Positions 7,744 to 16,028 are shown, counted from the stretch's first letter. The stretch is 39,174 nucleotides of DNA from an uncultured Eubacteriales bacterium (GCA_934401725.1 CAKRSS010000016.1:1-39174), one strand, 5' to 3'. Notes: generated by a model from the sequence alone, not told the origin. A program made the numbers and translations.

Positions 7744-7756
7744 GGAGGGGTTTGAA

Positions 7757-7930
7757 ATGAAAAAGGTTACACTTGTCAAGAGCCTCATCCGTGCTAAGGC
7801 AGATCAGCTCGCAACTGCTCATTCGCTGGGCCTGAGAAAGATCGGTGACAGCATTGTTTGCAAGGACGACGCAGTTCTTGCAGGCAAGGTGCGCGTTATC
7901 GCTCATCTCGTCAAGGTCGAAAACGTATAA
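7757..7930 (+). CDS. rpmD: 50S ribosomal protein L30
   Basis: L30 is a small 23S rRNA-binding protein. The 57-residue product from ATG 7757 starts MKKVTLVKSLIRAK and carries the family block LGLRKIGDSIV. The frame is open upstream into rpsE, but GGAGGGG at 7743-7749 marks the real start. Confidence 0.95.
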   Translation: MKKVTLVKSLIRAKADQLATAHSLGLRKIGDSIVCKDDAVLAGKVRVIAHLVKVENV

Positions 7931-7943
7931 AGGAGGCAGTACA

Positions 7944-8384
7944 ATGAAGCTCCATGAGTTATCTCCCGCTGCCGGCTCCACCACCCCTGTTTACCGCAAG
8001 GGCAGAGGCGTAGGCTCCGGTAACGGAAAAACAGCAGGCAAGGGCCACAAGGGTCAGAATGCCAGAGCCGGCGGCGGCGTCCGTCCCGGTTTTGAGGGCG
8101 GTCAGCTCCCGCTTTACCGTAAGCTTCCTAAGAGAGGCTTCCACAACAAGTTTGCTACAAAGTACGCAATAGTCAACGTGTCCGAGCTCAATTCTTTTGA
8201 GGACGGTGCGGTGATCGACTTGAACGCACTGCTCGAGAAGAAGATTGTCCGCAAGGAATTTGACGGACTGAAGGTGCTCGGCAACGGAGACCTCACCAAA
8301 AAGGTAACTGTTAAGGCAACCGTTTTTTCCGCAAGTGCTAAGGAGAAGATAGAAGCAGCAGGTGGAAAGACCGAGGAGGTATAA
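7944..8384 (+). CDS. rplO: 50S ribosomal protein L15
   Basis: L15 is a late-assembly 23S rRNA-binding protein. From ATG 7944 the product has 146 residues, with the glycine- and lysine-rich N-terminal extension (RGVGSGNGKTAGKGHKGQ) and the LPLYRKLPKRGF segment. AAGGAGG at 7930-7936 supports this start over the longer upstream frame. Confidence 0.97.
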   Translation: MKLHELSPAAGSTTPVYRKGRGVGSGNGKTAGKGHKGQNARAGGGVRPGFEGGQLPLYRKLPKRGFHNKFATKYAIVNVSELNSFEDGAVIDLNALLEKKIVRKEFDGLKVLGNGDLTKKVTVKATVFSASAKEKIEAAGGKTEEV

Positions 8385-8386
8385 GG

Positions 8387-9706
8387 ATGTTTCAGACTAT
8401 AAAGAACGCTTGGAATGTTCCTGAGCTTCGCAAGAAGCTGCTCTTTACTCTTCTTATCATTCTCCTGTATCGCCTTGGCGCGTCTATCCCGGTTCCGTAT
8501 GTGAGCGCGGATGTGCTCAATTCGTTCAACCAGTACGCAGCAGGCTCCATCTTCCAGTTCATGAATATACTGTCCGGTGACGCTTTCGGTAAGGCAACGC
8601 TGTTTGCACTTTCCGTCTCGCCCTACATCACCGCATCGATAGTTATTCAGCTTCTGACCGTCGCTATCCCGGCCCTCGAGAGAATGGCCAAGGACGAGGA
8701 CGGCAAGAAGAAAATTGCCCGTTACACCCGTTGGTGCACCGTAATCCTGGGCCTTATTACGGCTTACGGCTATGCTATGTACCTCAGAAGCTACAACATG
8801 CTGGCCTTTGACAAGAGCGACAGTGGTAGATTCTTCAAGTATGCCATCATCATCGCTTGCTTCTGCGCCGGCGCTTCACTTATCATGTGGCTGGCTGAGA
8901 AGATTAACGAGTTCGGCATCGGTAACGGTATTTCCATCATTCTGTTTGCCAACATCATCGCAAGACTGCCTGCTCTTTGCAACTCGCTGTTCGGCATGAT
9001 GTTTGACAACGGTAAATTCAAGTGGACAGGACTGATTCTCGTCATTGTTTCGCTGGCTATCACGCTCGCAGCCGTGCTGCTGGTTGTGTGGTTCACCAAC
9101 AGTGAGAGAAGAATCCCGATCCAGTACGCAAAGAGAGTTGTCGGCCGCAAGATGTACGGTGGCCAGTCCTCCAATCTGCCCCTCAAGCTCAACATGACAG
9201 GCGTTATGCCCATCATCTTTGCGAACTCCATCGTTGCTATCCCTGCAACCATCGCGGCGTTCTTCCCGAACACCAAGTGGCTCCAGGCGGTAACCAACAA
9301 CTTCAATTATTACACCTGGCCCTACCTTGTGGTGTTCCTCGTGCTGATAATTGCGTTCTCGTACTTCTACACCTTGATTTCCTTCAATCCCGTAGAGGTT
9401 GCGAACAACATTCAGGACAACGGCGGCGCTATCCCCGGTATTCGTCCCGGCAAGCCCACTGCCCTGTATATTCAGAAGATACTCAACCGTGTCACTCTGA
9501 TAGGCGGTGTGTTCCTTTGCGTTATCGCGGGCGTTCCGATGCTCATCTCCGTTGTCGACTACGCGATCCATGACGGTACGCTGACGTTTGCAGGTCTTGC
9601 GTTCGGCGGCTCGTCTCTGCTGATCGTGGTAGGCGTTGCGCTTGAGACTGTCCACGAGCTCGAGGCACAGCTCACAATGCGTAACTACAAAGGCTTCCTT
9701 GACTGA
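8387..9706 (+). CDS. secY: Protein translocase subunit SecY
   Basis: SecY is the channel of the Sec translocon in the plasma membrane. The 439-residue protein has the length and hydrophobic pattern of the ten-helix family. The N-terminal ALYRLGASIPVP-type segment (LLYRLGASIPVPYV), the LMWLAEKINEFGIGNGISI block and the NNIQDNGGAIPGIRPGKPT loop are conserved. The gene starts two bases after the rplO stop and its binding site AGGAGGT lies inside rplO, as expected for coupled translation. Confidence 0.98.
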   Translation: MFQTIKNAWNVPELRKKLLFTLLIILLYRLGASIPVPYVSADVLNSFNQYAAGSIFQFMNILSGDAFGKATLFALSVSPYITASIVIQLLTVAIPALERMAKDEDGKKKIARYTRWCTVILGLITAYGYAMYLRSYNMLAFDKSDSGRFFKYAIIIACFCAGASLIMWLAEKINEFGIGNGISIILFANIIARLPALCNSLFGMMFDNGKFKWTGLILVIVSLAITLAAVLLVVWFTNSERRIPIQYAKRVVGRKMYGGQSSNLPLKLNMTGVMPIIFANSIVAIPATIAAFFPNTKWLQAVTNNFNYYTWPYLVVFLVLIIAFSYFYTLISFNPVEVANNIQDNGGAIPGIRPGKPTALYIQKILNRVTLIGGVFLCVIAGVPMLISVVDYAIHDGTLTFAGLAFGGSSLLIVVGVALETVHELEAQLTMRNYKGFLD

Positions 9707-9729
9707 TAACAGCTAACCGGAGGAAAAGT

Positions 9730-10365
9730 ATGAATTTGATTTTAATGGGAGCCCCTGGCGCCGGGAAAGGCACGCAGGCCGAGATCATTTCAAAAAAATT
9801 CCAAATTCCGACCATTTCTACGGGCGAGATCCTCAGAGCCTCCATCAAGGCGGGCACCGAGCTTGGCAAGAAGGCAAAGTCCTTCATTGACAAGGGTGAT
9901 CTCGTGCCCGATGAGGTTGTTATCGGTATCATTAAGGAGCATCTCTCGTCAGATGCTTGCAAAAACGGGTTCATACTTGACGGCTTCCCTCGCTCGGTAG
10001 CTCAGGCGCAGGTGCTCGAGGACCTTGGTGTCCACATCGACGCTGTGCTCGCAATCGAGGTCGAGGATGAGAAGATAATCGCGCGCATGGGCGGACGCAG
10101 AGTCTGCCCGACGTGCGGTTCATCCTATCACGTCAGCTACAACCCGCCTGCTGTCGATGACGTTTGTGACAAATGCTCGGCTGACCTCATTATCCGTAGT
10201 GACGACAACGCCGAGACCGTTAAGAACAGACTTGACACCTACCACAGACAGACAGAACCGCTCAAGGAGTTCTACGCTAAGAGAGGCCTTCTGAAGGTGG
10301 TCGAGGGGCAGGAGGAGCTGGCCGATACAACCCGGCTGGTGACCGAAGCTCTGTCAAATCTTTGA
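9730..10365 (+). CDS. adk: Adenylate kinase with a zinc-binding lid
   Basis: The enzyme interconverts ATP, AMP and ADP in the cytoplasm. The P-loop GAPGAGKGTQ lies at about residues 8-17 and the GFPRS block near 85. The lid carries four cysteines (126, 129, 146, 149) in a C-x2-C-x16-C-x2-C pattern, the structural zinc site found in many Gram-positive adenylate kinases. The length of 211 fits the long-lid type. Its place after secY is standard. Confidence 0.98.
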   Translation: MNLILMGAPGAGKGTQAEIISKKFQIPTISTGEILRASIKAGTELGKKAKSFIDKGDLVPDEVVIGIIKEHLSSDACKNGFILDGFPRSVAQAQVLEDLGVHIDAVLAIEVEDEKIIARMGGRRVCPTCGSSYHVSYNPPAVDDVCDKCSADLIIRSDDNAETVKNRLDTYHRQTEPLKEFYAKRGLLKVVEGQEELADTTRLVTEALSNL

Positions 10366-10373
10366 GGCGGAAC

Positions 10374-11135
10374 ATGATCCAGATCAAGAATTCAGAACAG
10401 TTAGCGCTGATGAAGGAAGCAGGACGCATAACGGGTGAGGCTCTGGTCTTCATCCGGGACTACGTCCGCGAGGGCGTGAGCACCTACGAGCTCGATAAAC
10501 TGATTCGTCACTTTATCGAAAAGAACGGTGCGCGTCCCTCCTTCCTGAATTATGCCGGGTTCCCGGCGTCGGCCTGCATAAGCATAAACGATGAGGTCAT
10601 TCACGGTATTCCTTCGAAGAGGAGAATACTTCATGAGGGCGACATCGTCAAGGTCGATGTTGGCGCCTATTACCGTGGTTTCCACGGTGACGCGGCAAGA
10701 ACGATACCGGTCGGAAAAGTCAGCGAGGAGGCGGAACGGCTCATTGCGGTGACCCGTCAGAGCTTCTTCGAGGGCGCGACGGCTGCCCGTCCCGGTATGC
10801 GTATCGGCGACATCGGAAGCGCGGTTCAGAAATATGCCGAGAGCTTCGGCTTTTCGGTGGTGCGGCCGTACGTCGGCCACGGAGTCGGGCACGAGCTGCA
10901 TGAGCAGCCCGACGTCCCCAACTACGGCACCGCCGGACACGGCGTCAGATTGTGCAGCGGCATGACCATAGCGATAGAGCCTATGATAAATGCCGGTGTC
11001 AAGGAGGTCAAGGATCTCCCCGACGGCTGGACAGTCAAAACCGCGGACGGAAAGCTCTCCGCACATTATGAGAACACGGTGGCAATCCTGCCGGACGGAC
11101 CGAGAATACTAACACTGATTGACAAAGATTGGTGA
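10374..11135 (+). CDS. map: Methionine aminopeptidase, type I
   Basis: The enzyme removes the N-terminal methionine from nascent proteins using a two-metal site. The metal ligands are visible in VKVDVGAYYRGFHGDAAR (two Asp), GHGVGHELHEQP (His), AIEPM (Glu) and ENTVAI (Glu). The product has 253 residues from ATG 10374. An upstream TTG at 10362 overlaps the adk stop and lacks a binding site, while GAGGCGG at 10364-10370 suits the ATG. The gap to adk is 8 bases. Confidence 0.97.
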   Translation: MIQIKNSEQLALMKEAGRITGEALVFIRDYVREGVSTYELDKLIRHFIEKNGARPSFLNYAGFPASACISINDEVIHGIPSKRRILHEGDIVKVDVGAYYRGFHGDAARTIPVGKVSEEAERLIAVTRQSFFEGATAARPGMRIGDIGSAVQKYAESFGFSVVRPYVGHGVGHELHEQPDVPNYGTAGHGVRLCSGMTIAIEPMINAGVKEVKDLPDGWTVKTADGKLSAHYENTVAILPDGPRILTLIDKDW

Positions 11136-11179
11136 ATAAAATCTGTCACACGCGAAGAGAATAGCAGGGAGGGATTATT

Positions 11180-11398
11180 CTGGCAAAAGATGACGTAATT
11201 GAGTTTGAAGGCGTTGTGCTTGAGGCACTGCCCAACGCAACCTTCAAGGTCAAGCTCCCGAATGGGCACATAGTCATGGCTCACATATCCGGGAAGCTGA
11301 GAATGAACTATATTCGCATACTGCCCGGCGATAAAGTAACTGTTGAGGTCTCCGTTTACGACCTCACCAAGGGCAGGATAACGTGGAGAGCCAAGTGA
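11180..11398 (+). CDS. infA: Translation initiation factor IF-1, apparent CTG start
   Basis: IF-1 binds the A site of the 30S subunit during initiation. The OB-fold protein is unmistakable: AKDDVIEFEGVVLEALPN, then MAHISGKLRMNYIRILPGD and DLTKGRITWRAK. The conserved N-terminus begins at codon 2, so the initiator is CTG at 11180, giving exactly the family length of 72. No in-frame ATG, GTG or TTG lies between the upstream stop at 11162 and a GTG at 11216, which would cut off the first beta strand. GGAGG at 11168-11172 stands 7 bases before the CTG. The codons just upstream are ATT ATT, another conceivable but badly spaced start. Confidence 0.93.
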   Translation: MAKDDVIEFEGVVLEALPNATFKVKLPNGHIVMAHISGKLRMNYIRILPGDKVTVEVSVYDLTKGRITWRAK

Positions 11399-11443
11399 TT
11401 GGCGCCACACGCTAAAACATTATGAAAGGAATGGTATAATACA

Positions 11444-11557
11444 ATGAAGGTAAAGCCATCCGTAAAAAAGATCTGCGAGAAGTGCAAGATTATCAAGAGA
11501 AAAGGCCGCGTAATGGTCATCTGTGAGAATCCCAAGCACAAGCAGAGACAGGGTTGA
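11444..11557 (+). CDS. rpmJ: 50S ribosomal protein L36
   Basis: L36 is the smallest large-subunit protein, held by a zinc ion. The 37 residues MKVKPSVKKICEKC to KHKQRQG carry ligands Cys11, Cys14, Cys27 and His32. The binding site is AAAGGA near 11425 and the ATG is at 11444. It sits between infA and rpsM as in most Firmicutes. Confidence 0.97.
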   Translation: MKVKPSVKKICEKCKIIKRKGRVMVICENPKHKQRQG

Positions 11558-11596
11558 ACCCTATAAATCTACCGAATTTGAGAGGTGTAAAACAGA

Positions 11597-11971
11597 ATGG
11601 CTCGTATAGCAGGCGTTGATATTCCGAATCAGAAACGCGTCGAGATAGCCCTTACCTACATCTACGGTATAGGCCGCAAGAGCGCTAACGACATCCTCGC
11701 CAAGACCGGTATCAATCCCGATACCCGTGCGAAGGATCTGACGGAAGAAGAAGTTGCAAAGCTTCGTGATGAGATCGAATCTCATTATCATGTTGAAGGC
11801 GATCTTCGCCGGGACGTGGCACTGAACATCAAGCGTTTGGTCGAGATAAACTGCTACCGCGGCATCCGTCACAGAAAGGGACTGCCGGTAAGAGGTCAGA
11901 GAACAAAGACCAATGCGAGAACCAGAAAAGGTCCCGCTAAGACAATCGCTAACAAGAAGAAGAGTAGTTAA
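11597..11971 (+). CDS. rpsM: 30S ribosomal protein S13
   Basis: S13 lies in the head and contacts P-site tRNA and the large subunit. The 124 residues start MARIAGVDIPNQKRVEIALTY in two conserved runs, carry the helix-hairpin-helix-like segment YGIGRKSANDILAKTG, and end in a basic tail (RTRKGPAKTIANKKK). The binding site is GAGAGGTG at about 11580. Confidence 0.97.
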   Translation: MARIAGVDIPNQKRVEIALTYIYGIGRKSANDILAKTGINPDTRAKDLTEEEVAKLRDEIESHYHVEGDLRRDVALNIKRLVEINCYRGIRHRKGLPVRGQRTKTNARTRKGPAKTIANKKKSS

Positions 11972-11986
11972 AGGAGTGGCATAAAG

Positions 11987-12382
11987 ATGGCTAATGTTGG
12001 AAAGAAGGTAGTCAAGAGACGCCGCGAAAAGAAGAACATACCCGAAGGGCAGGTTCACATTCGCGCAACCTTCAATAACACTATCGTCACCATAACCGAT
12101 AAGGACGGAAACGCAATTTCCTGGGCATCGGCTGGTGAGCTTGGCTTCAAAGGCTCCAGAAAGTCCACACCGTTTGCCGCGCAGATGGCATCTGAAACCG
12201 CTGCTAAGGCTGCTATTGAACATGGACTTAAGTCTGTTGAGGTTTATGTTAGAGGTCCCGGATCGGGACGTGAATCCGCAATCCGTGCGCTTGAGACCGT
12301 TGGTCTCCAGATCACAATGATCAAGGACGTGACGCCCATTCCTCACAATGGTTGCAGACCGCCTAAGCGCCGTCGCGTTTAA
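11987..12382 (+). CDS. rpsK: 30S ribosomal protein S11
   Basis: S11 is part of the platform near the E site. The 131-residue product shows ATFNNTIVTITDKDGNAISW in its first half and the conserved end DVTPIPHNGCRPPKRRRV. AAAGGAG lies 15 bases after the rpsM stop region. Order S13-S11-S4-rpoA is the standard alpha operon. Confidence 0.97.
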   Translation: MANVGKKVVKRRREKKNIPEGQVHIRATFNNTIVTITDKDGNAISWASAGELGFKGSRKSTPFAAQMASETAAKAAIEHGLKSVEVYVRGPGSGRESAIRALETVGLQITMIKDVTPIPHNGCRPPKRRRV

Positions 12383-12405
12383 TTCAATAGGGGGTATAAA
12401 GTAAA

Positions 12406-13077
12406 ATGGCAAGATATACCGGACCTGTATGCAAGATCTGCCGCAGAGAAGGCACAAAGCTCTTCCTTAAGGGCGATCGCTGCACTACAAAGTGCGCACT
12501 TGACACCAAGAGAGGTTCCAAGGCGCCCGGACAGCATGGCGCTGCCGTCAAGAAGCAGAGAGAATACGGAATGCAGCTTCGTGAGAAGCAGAAGACCAAG
12601 CGCTACTACGGCGTTATGGAGAAGCAGTTCGCAAACTACTTCGATGAGGCCGACAGAAAAGAGGGCATGACCGGTGAAAACCTGCTGCTCCTGCTCGAGC
12701 GCAGATTCGACAACGTGATTTACAGAGTCGGTCTGGCAAGCAGCCGCAAGGAAGCACGTCAGCTCATTATCCACGGCCACTTCAAGATCAACGACAAGAA
12801 GGTCGACATTCCTTCCGTTATTCTTAAGGCTGGCGACGTTATTTCCATTACCGACAGCTTCAAGGCTTCCAAGAAGTTCACCGGTACCAAGAAGACCGTT
12901 GACGACAAGGAAGTTGTGAACGCCGGTCTGGCAGACAGTTTCGGCGGCAAGTCCATTCCGAAGTGGCTGACTGTCGACAAGGAAAAGGCAACCGCTAAGG
13001 TCATCGCTCTTCCTGCAAGAGACGACATCGATATCGATTTCAACGAGCAGCTCATCGTCGAGTTGTATTCCAAGTAA
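12406..13077 (+). CDS. rpsD: 30S ribosomal protein S4 with a zinc-type N-terminus
   Basis: S4 nucleates assembly of the 5' domain of 16S rRNA and in several bacteria represses its own operon. The N-terminus has four cysteines, 9, 12, 26 and 30, in the zinc-binding pattern. The S4 RNA-binding motif is visible at ERRFDNVIYRVGLASSRKEA and LIIHGHFKIN. At 223 residues it is about 20 longer than usual; the extra sequence lies after residue 150, around TKKTVDDKEVVNAGLADSF. Confidence 0.97.
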   Translation: MARYTGPVCKICRREGTKLFLKGDRCTTKCALDTKRGSKAPGQHGAAVKKQREYGMQLREKQKTKRYYGVMEKQFANYFDEADRKEGMTGENLLLLLERRFDNVIYRVGLASSRKEARQLIIHGHFKINDKKVDIPSVILKAGDVISITDSFKASKKFTGTKKTVDDKEVVNAGLADSFGGKSIPKWLTVDKEKATAKVIALPARDDIDIDFNEQLIVELYSK

Positions 13078-13094
13078 TATCCGTTCCCGGCATC

Positions 13095-13123
13095 TCCGTG
13101 ATGTGCCTGTGGGTCATTACGGA
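13095..13123 (+). other. Hairpin in the rpsD-rpoA gap
   Basis: CCGTGATG (13096-13103) can pair with CATTACGG (13115-13122) with one G-T wobble across an 11-base loop, with one more flanking A-T pair. It lies in the 102-base gap before rpoA, one of the longest gaps in the cluster. It has no T-run. A translational control site is possible but unproven. Confidence 0.3.
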
Positions 13124-13179
13124 ATTGCTTTTGGATCGGAAGCGGTACCCCATTATTAAAACAGGAGGATTTATTTGGA

Positions 13180-14154
13180 ATGATTGAGATAGAAAAGCCC
13201 AATATCACCACGGTCAACCTCAGTGAGGACGGAAGAAGCGGTAAGTTCATCGTAGAGCCGCTGGAGCGGGGCTACGGCATTACCCTCGGTAATTCGCTGC
13301 GCAGAATCCTGCTCAGCTCACTTCCCGGCGTCGCCGTTACGAGCGTGAAGATAGACGGCGTTCTCCATGAGTTTTCCACGATCCCCGGTGTCAAGGAGGA
13401 TGTCACAGAGATTATCCTCAACATCAAAGGCATCACCGCCAAGCTGCATACCAACTCTCCGAAGACTGTCATTCTTGACGTCACCGGCGAGCGCGACATC
13501 ACAGCAGGCGACATTAAGCATGATTCCGACATAGAGATCCTCAACCCCACCCATCACATCGCAACGATAGGTGAGAACGAGAGACTTTATATGGAGCTTA
13601 CCTTTGACCACGGACGCGGTTATGTGTCCCAAGAGCGCAACAAGCAGATCCACAGCGCACAGCTTGGCCCGACTGTCAGCGCACCTATCGGAACTATATA
13701 CACCGATTCCATTTATACACCGGTATACAATGTCAGCTACACGGTTGAGAACACCCGTGTCGGCAACATCACAGACCTGGATAAGCTCACACTTGAAGTT
13801 TTGACTAACGGAACGATAACTGCCAAGGAAGCGATTTCACTCGGAGCCAAGATTCTCAACGAGCATCTCAACTTGTTTGTGGATTTGTCCGATGAAGCAA
13901 AGAAGGCAGAGATAATGGTTGAAAGAGAAGAAACCGTCAAAGAGAAAGTTCTTGAGATGACCATTGAGGAGCTTGACCTGTCGGTTCGCAGCTTCAACTG
14001 TCTGAAGCGCGCCGGCATTGACACGGTGGGAGATCTGACCAGCCGTACCGAGGAGGACATGATAAAGGTTCGTAACCTCGGAAAGAAATCGCTTGAAGAA
14101 GTTATTCAGAAACTACATTCACTCGGCCTCGACCTCAAAAAGGAAGAGGAATGA
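13180..14154 (+). CDS. rpoA: DNA-directed RNA polymerase subunit alpha
   Basis: Alpha dimerises to start assembly of RNA polymerase, and its C-terminal domain contacts promoter DNA and regulators. The N-terminal domain shows PLERGYGITLGNSLRRILLSS in its usual place (about 28-48). After a linker, the C-terminal domain (about 250-320) has ELDLSVRSFNCLKRAGI and VRNLGKKSLEEV. The 324-residue length is normal. AGGAGG at 13163-13168 precedes the ATG by 11 bases. Confidence 0.98.
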   Translation: MIEIEKPNITTVNLSEDGRSGKFIVEPLERGYGITLGNSLRRILLSSLPGVAVTSVKIDGVLHEFSTIPGVKEDVTEIILNIKGITAKLHTNSPKTVILDVTGERDITAGDIKHDSDIEILNPTHHIATIGENERLYMELTFDHGRGYVSQERNKQIHSAQLGPTVSAPIGTIYTDSIYTPVYNVSYTVENTRVGNITDLDKLTLEVLTNGTITAKEAISLGAKILNEHLNLFVDLSDEAKKAEIMVEREETVKEKVLEMTIEELDLSVRSFNCLKRAGIDTVGDLTSRTEEDMIKVRNLGKKSLEEVIQKLHSLGLDLKKEEE

Positions 14155-14201
14155 CCGGGAATTATTGCTCAGAATAAGTACAGCAAAAGGAGGGAATAAA
14201 A

Positions 14202-14552
14202 ATGCCCGGAACCAGAAAACTCGGCAGAACAACGTCTCAGAGACAGGCGATGCTCCGCGGGCTTGTTACTTATCTGCTTGAAAACGGACAGGTCGAGACC
14301 ACCGTTACAAGAGCTAAGGAAGTTCGTTCTATTGCCGAAAAGATGATTACTCTCGGGAAGAAGAATACTCTGGCTAACCACCGCGCTGCTATGGCGTATA
14401 TCACCAAAGAGAGCGTTGTTACCAAGCTCTTCTCTGAGATTTCTCCCAAGTATGCCGACAGAAACGGCGGATACACTCAGATCTTCAAGATCGGTCCCCG
14501 CAAGGGTGACGGCGCCGAAATGGCCATCATCCGTCTCGTCGACGACAACTGA
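14202..14552 (+). CDS. rplQ: 50S ribosomal protein L17
   Basis: L17 is a large-subunit protein near the tunnel exit. The 116 residues contain GRTTSQRQAMLRGLVTYLL and TTVTRAKEVRSIAEKMITLG, both typical. AAAGGAGGG precedes the ATG. It is the last gene of the ribosomal cluster. Confidence 0.97.
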   Translation: MPGTRKLGRTTSQRQAMLRGLVTYLLENGQVETTVTRAKEVRSIAEKMITLGKKNTLANHRAAMAYITKESVVTKLFSEISPKYADRNGGYTQIFKIGPRKGDGAEMAIIRLVDDN

Positions 14553-14560
14553 TAAAAACC

Positions 14561-14591
14561 GAGCCGCTGCCTCTGGCAGCGGCTCTTTTTT
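14561..14591 (+). terminator. Intrinsic terminator of the ribosomal cluster
   Basis: GAGCCGCTGCC (14561-14571) and GGCAGCGGCTC (14575-14585) form a perfect 11-pair stem with a TCT loop, followed by six T. The opposite strand reads the same stem followed after two G by a T-run, so it should also stop the convergent gene that ends at 14602. Confidence 0.93.
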
Positions 14592-14601
14592 GCTTTTGTC
14601 G

Positions 14602-15744
14602 TTATTTTGTAATGTCCTTTAGCGCGTTCCAGAGCGCGTCGAGGTCGGAGAGCGTGTTGTAAATGCCGAAGCTGACGCGCACCGCGCCGTGCTTGGGCGT
14701 GCCGAGTGTCCGGTGCGCGAGCGGCGCGCAGTGAAAACCGCTGCGCACACATATGCCGCGCCTGTCCAGTTGTCGTCCGACTTTGTCCGACGGCATATCT
14801 CCGACGTTGAACAGGAGAACCGAGCCCACGTGCTCCGGCGCGTAGACCCGCACGCCGGGGAGCCCGGACAGACGGTCAAGCAGGGCGGTGTACAGCGCGG
14901 CCTCGTGCGCGCGGATGTTATCGAGGCCAATCTGCTCGACTGTCCGTATGCCCTGCGTCAGCCCCGCGACGGCAGGGAGGGGAAGTGTGCCCGATTCGTA
15001 GCGTTCGGGCGGGTTTTCGGGCATTTCACCCTCGAGCGAGTTTATGCCGTTGCCGCCCTCGGTCAGTGTGTCGAGCGTGAGTCCGTCGCGCAGTGCGAGA
15101 ACGCCGCAGCCGGGCGGGCCGAGCAGTCCCTTGTGTCCCGGCGCGCATATGACATCAACGCCGGAGGCGGTCATGTCAAGCGGAAGGTGCCCCGCCGACT
15201 GGGCGGCGTCGAGCACGAACAGCAGCCCGTGACGATGGCAGAAGGCGGCGATGTCGTCCACCGGCAGCTGCGCCGAGCAGATGTTGGACGAGTGCAGGCA
15301 GACGACCATCCGCGTATCAGGACGCAGAAGCCGGGCTATCGAGGCGCATATGCGCACGCTGCTGCGCCGTTCGTCCCCTGCGAACGAACGGAAAACATCA
15401 TATTCGATTCCCCCCTGCTCGGCCAGCCGAAAGACCGGCCGCCAGACGGAGTTGTGCTCCAGGTCGCTGATTATGACGTGGTCGCCGGGGCGGAGCAGTC
15501 CCTTGATTGCCATGTTGAGCGAGTGGGTGGTGTTCAGCGTGAAAATCACATTTTCCGGCGAGGGGACGCCGAGCAGCCTCGCCAGACTCTCACGGCAGCC
15601 AAAGACCGCAGTCGCGGCCGCCATGGAAAGCGCATGCGCCCCGCGGCCGGGATTGCCGCAGTATTGGCGCATGCATTTGTTTACCTCGTCGCAGACCGGA
15701 CGGGGCTTCGGAAAGCTGGTGGCGGCGTTATCAAGATATATCAC
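14602..15744 (-). CDS. Class V aminotransferase-fold enzyme, cysteine desulfurase family
   Basis: This PLP enzyme of the NifS/SufS fold should take sulfur (or selenium) from cysteine (or selenocysteine) and leave alanine. The N-terminus MIYLDNAATSFPKP is typical. The PLP lysine is Lys205 in APGHKGLLGPPGCG, the ring-stacking and ring-nitrogen residues fall in VLDAAQSAGH (Asp179, Gln182), and the candidate persulfide cysteine is Cys339 in RSGFHCAP. The 380-residue length fits the class V group found next to DUF3343 genes. It starts two bases after the DUF3343 stop, so the two are co-transcribed. Whether it serves sulfur transfer, selenium supply or another role is not shown by the sequence. Confidence 0.88.
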   Translation of the reverse strand: MIYLDNAATSFPKPRPVCDEVNKCMRQYCGNPGRGAHALSMAAATAVFGCRESLARLLGVPSPENVIFTLNTTHSLNMAIKGLLRPGDHVIISDLEHNSVWRPVFRLAEQGGIEYDVFRSFAGDERRSSVRICASIARLLRPDTRMVVCLHSSNICSAQLPVDDIAAFCHRHGLLFVLDAAQSAGHLPLDMTASGVDVICAPGHKGLLGPPGCGVLALRDGLTLDTLTEGGNGINSLEGEMPENPPERYESGTLPLPAVAGLTQGIRTVEQIGLDNIRAHEAALYTALLDRLSGLPGVRVYAPEHVGSVLLFNVGDMPSDKVGRQLDRRGICVRSGFHCAPLAHRTLGTPKHGAVRVSFGIYNTLSDLDALWNALKDITK

Positions 15745-15746
15745 AT

Positions 15747-15974
15747 TCAGCCGCCCCCTGCCAGATAACGGGAGACCTTGATCCCGGCAGTGTCCAGCGT
15801 GTATTGCACGTTTGAAGTCTGAACACAGTCAAATTCGACGCCGTACGCACAGCCCTTGCGGGTGACGGATGAGTCGAGCTTGACAACGGTGGAGCGTATA
15901 GAAGCTCTCAGAAGTGCTTTCTGTGCCTTGAGAGCGGTTGTCATGGAGCCGATAACGGCGGTGCAGTCGCTCAT
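15747..15974 (-). CDS. DUF3343 protein, putative sulfur/selenium carrier
   Basis: The 75-residue product from ATG 15974 resembles the DUF3343 family: the ALKAQKALLRASI segment after a short first strand, then a conserved Cys in the RKGCAYGVEF segment. DUF3343 proteins are often annotated as Se/S carrier-like from their TusA-like size and neighbours. The longer open frame upstream to 16106 is rejected because AAAGGAGG sits just before ATG 15974. The gene is tightly joined to the desulfurase-family gene. Its function is inferred from that pairing only. Confidence 0.8.
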   Translation of the reverse strand: MSDCTAVIGSMTTALKAQKALLRASIRSTVVKLDSSVTRKGCAYGVEFDCVQTSNVQYTLDTAGIKVSRYLAGGG

Positions 15975-16010
15975 TTTCAGCCTCCTTTCATTGTTGATCG
16001 GTGGCGGCCG

Positions 16011-16028
16011 GCCGGACGAACGTCCGGC
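16011..16028 (-). other. GC-rich hairpin between ylbJ and the DUF3343 gene
   Basis: GCCGGAC (16011-16017) and GTCCGGC (16022-16028) form a perfect 7-pair stem around a 4-base loop in the 79-base gap. No T-run follows on either strand, so it could be a transcript-stabilising or pausing structure rather than an intrinsic terminator. Confidence 0.4.

Noticed and set aside
14689..15768. 359-residue frame on the + strand opposite the desulfurase-family gene
   Set aside because: The - strand product has full cysteine desulfurase motifs. The + strand frame is an effect of the high GC content in third positions.
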